Origin: Rubrivivax sp.
GTDB lineage: Bacteria; Pseudomonadota; Gammaproteobacteria; Burkholderiales; Burkholderiaceae_C
NCBI GenBank assembly: GCA_020851615.1
Contig: JADZCL010000084.1
Location: 1-6,199, forward strand
Reading direction: 5' to 3'
Length of the DNA stretch: 6,199 nucleotides
Shown: piece by piece, positions 1 through 6,199 of the stretch
Layout: every line of letters begins with the position of its first letter
Numbering within the stretch: the stretch's first letter is position 1
Program-made: the position numbers and the translations under genes
The notes under the pieces: generated by a model
The model's database searches: none
What the model saw: the letters and a program-made list of their open reading frames with translations, nothing else
What the model was told of the DNA's origin: nothing

Positions 1-76
1 CAAGAATCAGCAGATGGACCTGCGGGACAGTTGCCTGGGCGCGGTCTTTTGAGAGCCTGCGCGTTGCGCCCGCCCC
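1..76. other. Left-edge stretch with no supportable gene
   Basis: These bases follow the stop of the YbeD/DUF493 gene on the minus strand. One minus-strand frame stays open to the window edge but shows no ATG, GTG or TTG start, so I call no gene. In many proteobacteria the gene after ybeD is lipB (octanoyltransferase). If that order holds here, lipB begins beyond the left edge. A small GCGC/GCGC stem with a 3-base loop at 59-69 has no T-run after it on either strand, so it is not called a terminator. Confidence 0.5.
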
Positions 77-352
77 CTACAACACCACCTTCACCAGCGG
101 ATGCGTGGAGAGCGTCCGATAGAGCTCATCGAGCTGTGCGCGGCTGGTGGCGGTGATGGTGATCGTCAGCCCCAGGTAGGTGCCGGCGCGGCTGGGGCGG
201 TGCTCGATGGTGGTGGGGTCGAAGCTGGGGTCGAACTGGCGTGCGACGTGGGCGATGGCCTCGACGAAGCCATCGACCTGCGCGCCCATGACCTTGATCG
301 GGAACGAGCAGGGGTACTCGATCAGGCTTTCCTCGGGCGGGATCGGGCGCAT
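77..352 (-). CDS. YbeD/DUF493 family small protein
   Basis: A 91-residue protein of the YbeD/DUF493 family, small cytosolic proteins with an ACT-like ferredoxin fold; E. coli YbeD has 87 residues. The diagnostic N-terminal motif is present as YPCSFPIKVMG at residues 13-23, followed by the beta-strand segment GLTITITATS in the middle and a C-terminal LVKVVL strand that matches the family ending. Length and both ends fit, so the ATG start is accepted, although no clear Shine-Dalgarno precedes it. It lies 23 bases after dat on the same strand and is probably cotranscribed. The biochemical role is unsettled. The family commonly sits beside lipB/lipA, which has led to the idea of a link with lipoate metabolism or regulation; that is context, not proof. 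Confidence 0.92.
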   Translation of the reverse strand: MRPIPPEESLIEYPCSFPIKVMGAQVDGFVEAIAHVARQFDPSFDPTTIEHRPSRAGTYLGLTITITATSRAQLDELYRTLSTHPLVKVVL

Positions 353-375
353 GGCCGGGCGTGCGTGGTGGCGTC

Positions 376-1254
376 TCAGATCGACATCGACTGCTTGGCC
401 GCCTGATAGGCCTCATAGAGCCGCGCATACACCGGCCCGGGCTTGCCGCGCAGCGCGCCGTGGCCGACCGGCTCACCGTCGATGCGCGTGACGGCGAGCA
501 CTTCCTTGGTGGCGCTGGAGAGCAGCACCTCGTCGGCGCTGCGCACGTCGGCTTCGGTGAGCGGGCGCAAGTTGTAGGCGATGCCGCATTCCTCGCACAG
601 CTCGCGCAGCAACTCGACGCGGATGCCCTCGAGGATGTATTCGCTGCGCGGCGGCCCGAGCAGCGCGCCCTCGTGCACGATCCACACGTTGCTGGCCGAG
701 GCCTCGGTGAGGTGGCCGTCGCGGAACATGATGGTCTCGGTGGCGTCCTGGTCGGCCGACATCTGGCGTGCCAGCACGGCGCCCAGCAGGCTGGTGCTCT
801 TGATGTCGCCGCGCGCCCAGCGGAAGTCGCGCGCGGTGATGCAGGTGGCGCCGTGGTGGCGCAGCTCGGCGCTCACGCCCTTCATCGGGTTGCTCATCAT
901 GAAGACCGTGGGCACCAGGCCCGCGGGCATGACGTGGTCGCGCGGCGCCACACCGCGGGTGACCTGGATGTAGATCACCTGGTCGTCGGCGCCGGTCGTC
1001 TCGGCCAGCGCGGCGATCAGGTGGCGGCAGCGCTGCAGCCACTCGTCGCGCGCAGCCGGGTTCGCGATGCGGATCTTGTCCAGCCCGCGCTGCAGCCGCG
1101 CCATGTGCTCGTCGAAGCGGAAGAGGCGCCGGCCGTAGACGGGCGTCACGTCGTAGATGCCGTCGCCGAAGATGAAGCCGCGGTCGAGCACGCTGACCCG
1201 GGCCTGCGACAGCGGCAGGAACTCGCCGTTCAGGAAGCAGAGGTTGTCGGTCAT
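376..1254 (-). CDS. dat: D-amino-acid aminotransferase (class IV PLP enzyme)
   Basis: A 292-residue fold-type IV PLP aminotransferase. The family converts D-alanine plus 2-oxoglutarate to pyruvate plus D-glutamate, both peptidoglycan precursors, in the cytosol. Visible landmarks are RGFIFGDGIYDV (residues 25-36, with the conserved Tyr34), the PLP lysine K152 in GDIKSTSLLGAVLARQ, and Glu184 in LTEASASNVW, which contacts the PLP ring nitrogen. The PRDH motif (R105, H107) aligns with the Arg98/His100 pair that binds the substrate carboxylate in Bacillus D-amino-acid transaminase. That favours D-amino acids over branched-chain L-substrates (IlvE) or aminodeoxychorismate (PabC). Length is normal. 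The ATG start gives the expected short N-terminus (FLNGEFLPLSQARVSVLDRG). The Shine-Dalgarno is weak. It lies 88 bases after dacC, another D-alanine enzyme. Substrate preference is inferred from motifs. Confidence 0.9.
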   Translation of the reverse strand: MTDNLCFLNGEFLPLSQARVSVLDRGFIFGDGIYDVTPVYGRRLFRFDEHMARLQRGLDKIRIANPAARDEWLQRCRHLIAALAETTGADDQVIYIQVTRGVAPRDHVMPAGLVPTVFMMSNPMKGVSAELRHHGATCITARDFRWARGDIKSTSLLGAVLARQMSADQDATETIMFRDGHLTEASASNVWIVHEGALLGPPRSEYILEGIRVELLRELCEECGIAYNLRPLTEADVRSADEVLLSSATKEVLAVTRIDGEPVGHGALRGKPGPVYARLYEAYQAAKQSMSI

Positions 1255-1293
1255 GGTGTACGGCTCGTTGCGTCGTCGGCGGGTCCGGGCATT

Positions 1294-1336
1294 CTGGCAC
1301 GCAGGCCTGCGCGCTGCGGACCCTCATGCGTGCCGG
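1294..1336. repeat. Inverted repeat between dacC and dat
   Basis: A perfect 8-base inverted repeat, GGCACGCA at 1296-1303 and TGCGTGCC at 1327-1334, encloses a 23-base loop. It gains two more pairs outward on the plus strand (one of them G-U). The left arm overlaps a perfect 12-base palindrome, CGCAGGCCTGCG at 1300-1311. The structure begins 8 bases after the dacC stop on the transcribed (minus) strand. No T-run follows on that strand, so it is not a standard intrinsic terminator. It may form a stem-loop in the dacC-dat mRNA that protects or separates the two parts, or it may be chance in GC-rich sequence. Confidence 0.4.
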
Positions 1337-1342
1337 TGCGGA

Positions 1343-2491
1343 TCACTTGACCCACAGGCGGATGGCGTCCCAGGTGCGGCCGAAGATGCCCGCCAGCGGA
1401 ACCGGCTCGAGCACTGTCAACGGCAGGGTGGCGATCGCCGTGCCGCCGGCGCTGGCAATCTTGATCGTGCCCACTTGCTGGCCGGCCACCAGCGGAGCCA
1501 CCAGGGGATCGGTGCGCTCGATGGTGGTCTGCAGCTTGCCGCCATCGCCGCGTGGAACGGTGACGACGAGCGCGCCGGGCACGCCCAGGTGCGCCTGGCG
1601 CGAGGTGCCCTTCCACACCGGCACCGTGGCCACCGCCTTGCCGGCGTCGAACAGGCGCACCGCATCCCAGGCCGAGAAGCCCCAGTTGAGCAGCTTCTGG
1701 CTCTCGGCGGCACGTGCCTCGCGTGAGGCGGTGCCCAGCACCACGCTCAGCAGTCGGCGCGGGCCGTTGCCCATCTCGCGCTTGGCGCTGGCGACCAGGC
1801 AGTAGCCGGCAGCGTCGGTGTAGCCGGTCTTCATGCCGTCCACGCTCGGGTCACGGCCCAGCAGCAGGTTGCGGTTGTCCTGCTTGATGCGGTTGTAGGT
1901 GTACTGCCGCGTCGAGTAGAGCGTGTAGAACTGCGGGTGCTCGGTGATGATCCTGGCGGCCATCGTGGCCACGTCGCGCGCGCTGCTGTAGTGGCCGGGC
2001 TCGGTCAGCCCCGTGACGTTGCGGAACTGGGTGTTCTTCAGGCCCCAGGCCTGTGCCTGGCGGTTCATCATCTGCACGAAGGCGTCGAGCGTGCCGCCTA
2101 CCGCCTCGGCCAGCGCCACCGAGGCGTCGTTGCCGCTTTGCACGATCACGCCCTTGAGCAGTTCGTCGACCGTGGGCTGCATGGTGGTGTCGATGAACAT
2201 CAGCGAGCCGCCGCCCTTGCGCTCCTCCCAGGCACGCAGCGAGACCGGGAGCTTCTGCTGCAGCGTGAGCTTGCCGTCGCGGATGGCGTTGAAGGCCAGG
2301 TAGGCCGTCATCAGCTTGGTCAGCGAGGCGGGCTCGGCCTGTGCGTCGGCCTCGCGTTCGGCCAGCACCTGGCCGCTGCCGAGGTCGATCAGGATGTACT
2401 GCCGGGCGGCGATTTCCGGCGGTTGCGGTAGTTGGGCACCCGCGGGGAGGCACAGGCCCAGGAGCACGGCCAGCGTGAACAGGAGTCGCAT
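1343..2491 (-). CDS. dacC: D-alanyl-D-alanine carboxypeptidase (PBP5/6 family)
   Basis: A 382-residue S11-family DD-carboxypeptidase that removes the terminal D-alanine from peptidoglycan pentapeptides in the periplasm. The N-terminus is a type I signal peptide: MRL, a hydrophobic core, and a likely AGA-Q cleavage after residue 19. There is no lipobox. All three penicillin-binding motifs are present: SLTK (S56 nucleophile, K59), SGN (S119-N121) and KTG (K221-G223). The catalytic domain spans about residues 25-260 and the PBP5 C-terminal beta domain about 275-365. The last 15 or so residues (GIFGRTWDAIRLWVK) look like the amphipathic anchor helix of PBP5/6 proteins. The upstream stretch is pyrimidine-rich and has no Shine-Dalgarno. 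It starts 60 bases after the hydrolase stop. dacC versus dacA naming is not resolvable from sequence alone. Confidence 0.94.
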   Translation of the reverse strand: MRLLFTLAVLLGLCLPAGAQLPQPPEIAARQYILIDLGSGQVLAEREADAQAEPASLTKLMTAYLAFNAIRDGKLTLQQKLPVSLRAWEERKGGGSLMFIDTTMQPTVDELLKGVIVQSGNDASVALAEAVGGTLDAFVQMMNRQAQAWGLKNTQFRNVTGLTEPGHYSSARDVATMAARIITEHPQFYTLYSTRQYTYNRIKQDNRNLLLGRDPSVDGMKTGYTDAAGYCLVASAKREMGNGPRRLLSVVLGTASREARAAESQKLLNWGFSAWDAVRLFDAGKAVATVPVWKGTSRQAHLGVPGALVVTVPRGDGGKLQTTIERTDPLVAPLVAGQQVGTIKIASAGGTAIATLPLTVLEPVPLAGIFGRTWDAIRLWVK

Positions 2492-2551
2492 TGCGAGCAG
2501 GGAGGTCAGGGGTGAGAGGAAGGAGGCGTCAAGCCGGCCGCAGCCGTGGCA

Positions 2552-3166
2552 TCAGTGCCAGGCGCCGACGACGAGTTGCTTGAGCAGCGCCAGTTGGCCG
2601 TGGAAGAAGTGGCCGGTAGCCGGTACCACCGTGACCGGCAGCACCTGCGGACGCGCCCAGTCGAGCACGTCGGCAAGCGGCACGACGTCGTCGGCCTCGC
2701 CGTGGATCACGAGGCTGTCCTGAGGTACCGGGGCCAGCGCAAAGTTCCGTGCCGCCGGCGCAATCAGCACCAGGCGCCGCGGTTTGTGTTCCGGTGCCAG
2801 CTGCGCAGCGGCCTGCGTGGCGACATAGCCACCGAAGGAGAAGCCCCCCAACGCCAGGGGCAGCGTGCCGTCGCGGTGCGCGGCGATCACCGCCAGCGCG
2901 TCGTCGACTTCACCGCGACCTTCGTCCCACTGCCCTTGCGATGCGCCGACGCCGCGGAAGTTGAAACGCACCGCACGCCAGCCCACATGCACGAAGGCGC
3001 GCGCCAACGTCTGCACGACCTTGTTCTGCAAGGTGCCGCCGTGCAGCGGATGCGGGTGGCAGAGAACCGCCACGCCGCGCGCCGTGGCCTCGCCCGGCTC
3101 GTCGATAGCGCACTCCAGCGAGCCGGCCGGGCCGGCGATCGTCGTGCGCCGCGTGTGCACGTTCAC
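2552..3166 (-). CDS. Alpha/beta hydrolase (COG2945-like)
   Basis: A 204-residue alpha/beta-hydrolase in the compact COG2945-like group. The signature HPHPLHGGTLQNKVVQTLARAF lies near residues 37-58 and contains the oxyanion-side HPHP segment. The nucleophile elbow is GGFSFGG (S110), the acid is D159 in HGEADDVVP, and the base is H186 in ATGHFFHG, so the Ser-Asp-His triad is complete. There is no signal peptide, so it is probably cytosolic. The substrate is unknown; relatives are annotated as esterases or lipases without solid biochemistry. I chose the GTG at 3166-3164, which overlaps the ferredoxin stop as GTGA and suggests translational coupling. A second in-frame GTG at 3160 would shorten it by two residues. 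The frame stays open upstream to about 3580, but that part lies inside the ferredoxin gene in another frame and is not coding. Confidence 0.88.
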   Translation of the reverse strand: MNVHTRRTTIAGPAGSLECAIDEPGEATARGVAVLCHPHPLHGGTLQNKVVQTLARAFVHVGWRAVRFNFRGVGASQGQWDEGRGEVDDALAVIAAHRDGTLPLALGGFSFGGYVATQAAAQLAPEHKPRRLVLIAPAARNFALAPVPQDSLVIHGEADDVVPLADVLDWARPQVLPVTVVPATGHFFHGQLALLKQLVVGAWH

Positions 3167-3492
3167 CAGCGGCCGACCTCGGGCGGCAGCAGCAGCCGCT
3201 CCACGACCTTGCCGTGCTTGAGGTGCGATTCGATGATCTCGTCGATGTCGCTGGTGTCGACGTAGGTGTACCAGGCCTCGTCGGGGTAGACCACGGCCAC
3301 CGGCGCGCCGGCACAGCGGTTCAGGCAGCCCGCCTTGTTGACGCGCACGCCGCCGGGGCCGGCCAGGCCCTCTTCCTTGACCCGCTTGGCACAGTGTTCG
3401 AAGGCTGCCTGCGCGCCATGCTGGGCGCAGCACGCCTCGCCGGGTTTGCGCTCGTTGAGACAGAAGAAGATGTGGTGCTTGTAGTAGCTCAT
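3163..3492 (-). CDS. (2Fe-2S) thioredoxin-like ferredoxin
   Basis: A 109-residue small electron carrier of the thioredoxin-fold 2Fe-2S ferredoxin type (Shethna/Aquifex Fd-like). Candidate cluster ligands are C11 (HHIFFCLNERKPG), C22 (or adjacent C21), then C56 and C60 in the motif KAGCLNRCAGAPVAVVYP. This C-x(10)-C ... C-x(3)-C spacing is the family pattern. C34 is an extra cysteine. The following segment (EAWYTYVDTSDIDEIIESHL) is the usual C-terminal strand and helix. There is no signal peptide, so it is cytosolic. It starts at an ATG 9 bases after the VanZ-family stop and its own stop overlaps the hydrolase start, so it sits inside a tight operon. The redox partner is unknown; the HemJ-like oxidase two genes upstream is a possible but untested candidate. 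Confidence 0.92.
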   Translation of the reverse strand: MSYYKHHIFFCLNERKPGEACCAQHGAQAAFEHCAKRVKEEGLAGPGGVRVNKAGCLNRCAGAPVAVVYPDEAWYTYVDTSDIDEIIESHLKHGKVVERLLLPPEVGRW

Positions 3493-3501
3493 GCGCCGAT
3501 T

Positions 3502-4620
3502 CTAGGAAAGCCGCTCGCGCGTCGATATCCGCACCAGCAGCCAGGCAATCGCCGCGAAGGGCCAAAGCCAGCCCACCCATTGCGCCAGGCCGTGGAAGTT
3601 CACCCAGCGGCCCAGTTCCCAGGCCTGCAGCGTCTGCGCGAAATAGGGGTCGGTGGGGGCCTGGTGCACCAGCACCAGCAATGCCGTCAGCGTCACCAGG
3701 GCCAGGGCCATCACCAGGCGCTGCGGCAGCAGTGCCGCCAGCAGTGCGGCCAGGCTGGCGCCGAGCGCGGCCATCGTGGCCGCGGGCGTGAGCCAGGCCA
3801 GGGCGTGTGCGGGGCCGAAATTCAGCAGGGTGGAGAGCGTCATCGCCGCAAAGCCCAGCAGCAGCGCACCGGCTGCCAGCACGAGGCGCGGCAGTCCCGG
3901 GCGCAGCACGGCACAGGCCAGCAGCATGGGCGACAGCAGGCCCAGCATCTCGGTCAGACGCTCCGCCAGCGGGGACAAGGGCTGCAGCACGGGCGCCGGC
4001 GCCAGCAGCGCGGCCGCTCCTTCGGTCCAGGGCACATCCTGCAGCAGCCCCTGCAGCAGCTCACGCAGGCGGTTGCCGACCTGGCCCAGGCCCCAGGGCA
4101 CCGGGGTCGGGAACAGCATGCCAAATGGCCACAGGGCCAGCAGCGCCACCGCGCCTGCGCTCTGCGGCAGGAACCAGCGCTGGCGCAACCGCTGCCAGCG
4201 CTGCAGCAGACCGCTGGCGTGCACCAGGCTGGCCAGCACCGCCCCGGCGGCCGCCCCCAGCGTGTTCATCAGCCAGTCCTTCAGCGACGGGTGGCGCGTG
4301 GGCAGGAGGTGCTGCAGCACCTCCGCGACGTAGGACACCAGGGCCGGCAGCAGCAGCGCCAGCAGCAGCGCCGCGTGCATGCGCCAGCCGCTGCGCAGCG
4401 CGGCCAGCGCCAGCAACAGGCCCAGCGGCAGGTAGCCCAGGAAGTTGAGCCCTTCGTCCAGCGGCATCAGCCAGGGTGGCCAGGGCAAGCTCAGCAGCGA
4501 GGCGAGCCCGCTGCCCGCGGGCCAGCGCCAGCCGCTGAAGGGATAGAGGCTGGCGTAGGCGACCAGCGCGATCATCGCCGCCGCCAGCGGCGTGGCCGTA
4601 CTGCGATGGCGCGGACCCAC
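3502..4620 (-). CDS. VanZ-family polytopic membrane protein with long C-terminal extension
   Basis: A 372-residue integral membrane protein. The first 140 or so residues match the VanZ-like fold: SLYPFSGWRWP near the N-terminus, DEGLNFLGYLPLG at about 55-67, and the second motif with S96, EVLQ at 100-103, R109, S112, D115 and N119 followed by a Gly/Ala-rich helix. The remaining 230 or so residues add several more hydrophobic helices rich in Leu and Ala, which makes the protein about twice the size of a minimal VanZ protein. VanZ itself gives low-level teicoplanin resistance, but most family members have no known role, so resistance should not be assumed. I chose the GTG at 4620, 26 bases after the hemJ-like stop. 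An ATG at 4575 would begin inside the first membrane helix. Longer versions would overlap hemJ and have no membrane character. Confidence 0.82.
   Translation of the reverse strand: MGPRHRSTATPLAAAMIALVAYASLYPFSGWRWPAGSGLASLLSLPWPPWLMPLDEGLNFLGYLPLGLLLALAALRSGWRMHAALLLALLLPALVSYVAEVLQHLLPTRHPSLKDWLMNTLGAAAGAVLASLVHASGLLQRWQRLRQRWFLPQSAGAVALLALWPFGMLFPTPVPWGLGQVGNRLRELLQGLLQDVPWTEGAAALLAPAPVLQPLSPLAERLTEMLGLLSPMLLACAVLRPGLPRLVLAAGALLLGFAAMTLSTLLNFGPAHALAWLTPAATMAALGASLAALLAALLPQRLVMALALVTLTALLVLVHQAPTDPYFAQTLQAWELGRWVNFHGLAQWVGWLWPFAAIAWLLVRISTRERLS
4348..4371. repeat. Two tandem 12-base repeats inside the VanZ-family gene
   Basis: CAGCAGCAGCGC occurs twice in a row without a mismatch. Read on the minus strand it encodes a Leu-Leu-Leu-Ala pattern within a membrane helix. 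It is probably a small in-frame duplication or simply codon-biased Leu/Ala coding. Copy number could vary between strains by steps of four residues. Confidence 0.6.
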
Positions 4621-4646
4621 GGCGCGGCAGCGCGCGTGCGCCGGCT

Positions 4647-5087
4647 TCAGAAGGGCTTCACCACCACCAGCACCACGGTGGCGGCGAACAACAACACCGT
4701 GACCTCGTTGAAGACACGGAACCACCGATGGCTGCGCCGGTTGGCCAGGTGCTCGAAGTCGCGCAGCAGGCGCAGGCACACGTGCTGGTAGCCGATCGTC
4801 GCCACCACCAGCAGCAGCTTCACGTGCATCCAGGCGTTGCCTGGCCCCCGACCGACGCCGTAGCCCAGCCACAGGACCAGGCCCAGGGCGAGCGCCAGCA
4901 CCATCAGCAGGTTGGTGAAGCGATAGAGCTTGCGCGCCATCAGCAGCAGCCGCTCGCGTTCGGCGTGGCTGTCGGGCGCCACCATCGCCAGATTCACGAA
5001 GATGCGCGGCAGGTAGAACAGACCGGCGAACCAGGCGGCGACGAAAACGATGTGGAACGCCTTGACCCAGAGGAAACTGCTGCTCAT
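4647..5087 (-). CDS. hemJ: HemJ-like membrane protein (CopD/UPF0093 family), candidate protoporphyrinogen IX oxidase
   Basis: A 146-residue protein with four likely membrane helices (about 8-30, 58-77, 85-105 and 125-143). Such proteins are often labelled CopD family, but the landmarks fit HemJ, which oxidises protoporphyrinogen IX to protoporphyrin IX in the inner membrane. These are KAFHIVFVAAWFAGLFYLPR (residues 9-28, with H12, W19, R28), WMHVKLLLVV (87-95, with H88, K90), a further His at 102, and the ending FNEVTVLLFAATVVLVVVKPF-type (126-146), which matches the typical HemJ C-terminus. Conserved His residues in HemJ are proposed to bind haem b. Its position opposite hemB supports the call. 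I chose the ATG at 5087 because the longer in-frame version adds a polar, family-foreign N-terminus. No Shine-Dalgarno is seen. A GATAAT box just upstream suggests a leaderless message. Confidence 0.8.
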   Translation of the reverse strand: MSSSFLWVKAFHIVFVAAWFAGLFYLPRIFVNLAMVAPDSHAERERLLLMARKLYRFTNLLMVLALALGLVLWLGYGVGRGPGNAWMHVKLLLVVATIGYQHVCLRLLRDFEHLANRRSHRWFRVFNEVTVLLFAATVVLVVVKPF

Positions 5088-5093
5088 CGGGTC

Positions 5094-5099
5094 ATTATC
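5094..5099 (-). promoter_or_regulatory. Possible -10 box for hemJ
   Basis: GATAAT on the minus strand matches the sigma-70 -10 consensus at five of six positions and stands out in GC-rich sequence. Six bases separate it from the ATG at 5087, which would place transcription start at or very near the start codon. No convincing -35 box is seen at 16-18 bases upstream, so confidence is low. Confidence 0.3.
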
Positions 5100-5139
5100 G
5101 GCGGCGCGGGTTGGCACGCCCGGCACGACGCGTCCGGCC

Positions 5140-5169
5140 AAAAAAGAGGCCCCGGCATGAACCGGGGCC
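5140..5169 (-). terminator. Intrinsic terminator, minus-strand orientation
   Basis: A perfect 8-bp all-G/C stem, GGCCCCGG at 5148-5155 and CCGGGGCC at 5162-5169, encloses a 6-base loop. On the minus strand the stem is followed by TCTTTTTT, a good U-tract. On the plus strand what follows is GACAAG, so it is not bidirectional. It stops transcripts running leftward, 52 bases before the hemJ start codon, although no gene on that strand precedes it within the window. Confidence 0.8.
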
Positions 5170-5210
5170 GACAAGCCCTGTCGCTGTCATCGCGCCAAGG
5201 CACCTGCTCA

Positions 5211-5216
5211 GGGAGG
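5211..5216 (+). promoter_or_regulatory. Strong Shine-Dalgarno-like GGGAGG
   Basis: GGGAGG followed by AAAA lies 11 bases before the ATG at 5228. It is the best ribosome-binding-like site in the intergenic region, better than anything directly before the hemB GTG. Its complement is the CCTCCC loop of the minus-strand hairpin, so only one of the two readings may be real. Confidence 0.35.
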
Positions 5217-5227
5217 AAAAGCAGGGG

Positions 5228-6199
<972 letters not shown>

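Noticed and set aside
59..69. GCGC-GTT-GCGC small palindrome near the left edge
   Set aside because: The stem is only four pairs and no T-run follows on either strand.
361..1350. A 329-codon plus-strand ORF opposite dat
   Set aside because: It mirrors a GC-rich gene with clear catalytic motifs on the other strand. The translation is low-complexity His/Ala/Val/Arg with no family signature.
3167..3580. Upstream extension of the hydrolase frame
   Set aside because: The extra residues are Arg/Gly-rich and lie within the ferredoxin gene in another frame. The hydrolase family begins near the GTG at 3166.
3214..4791. A 525-codon plus-strand ORF, rich in Gln, Arg and Gly
   Set aside because: It is antisense to the ferredoxin, the VanZ-family gene and part of hemJ. 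Its Gln-rich composition comes from CTG/GCG Leu and Ala codons read backwards, and it has no recognisable domain.
4621..4872. Upstream extension of the VanZ-family frame
   Set aside because: It overlaps the hemJ-like coding sequence and has no hydrophobic or family character. The GTG at 4620 gives a normal start.

Overview
The window is very GC-rich (by eye close to 70% G+C), with strong G/C at third codon positions. All predicted proteins look proteobacterial. The gene content and order (hemB, a HemJ/CopD-like protein, a VanZ-family protein, a ferredoxin, an alpha/beta hydrolase, dacC, dat, a YbeD/DUF493 protein) best fit a betaproteobacterium of the order Burkholderiales, perhaps the Rubrivivax/Leptothrix/Roseateles side. 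That placement is inference from protein character and gene order, not from a search. It looks like chromosomal housekeeping DNA. I see no insertion sequence, CRISPR array, phage gene, tRNA or rRNA.

Layout. Seven genes lie head to tail on the minus strand, reading from right to left: hemJ-like (5087-4647), VanZ-family (4620-3502), 2Fe-2S ferredoxin (3492-3163), alpha/beta hydrolase (3166-2552), dacC (2491-1343), dat (1254-376) and YbeD/DUF493 (352-77). The first four are tightly packed, with gaps of 26 and 9 bases and then a GTGA stop/start overlap, so they probably form one operon. The gaps before dacC (60), dat (88) and YbeD (23) are larger but could still be one transcript. The last 76 bases at the left edge hold no gene I can support; lipB is the usual next gene in this order but is not visible. 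On the right, hemB runs on the plus strand from a GTG at 5280 off the end of the window.

How the genes fit together. hemB (step 2 of tetrapyrrole synthesis) and the HemJ-like protein (candidate protoporphyrinogen IX oxidase) face away from each other across one 192-base intergenic region, so both may belong to haem synthesis. dacC and dat both handle D-alanine: DacC trims it from peptidoglycan stem peptides, and Dat interconverts D-alanine and D-glutamate with their keto acids. The YbeD protein commonly neighbours the lipoate genes.

The least expected part is the hemJ-hemB intergenic region (5088-5279). It holds a strong intrinsic terminator that points along the minus strand, although no annotated gene lies upstream of it on that strand. 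Just upstream on that strand are two abutting hairpins, one with a GNRA tetraloop and one with a CCUCCC loop. This could be a small RNA or a structured, possibly attenuating leader of the hemJ operon. The plus strand of the same stretch carries a rival reading: a 34-codon ORF with a good Shine-Dalgarno that overlaps the hemB start.
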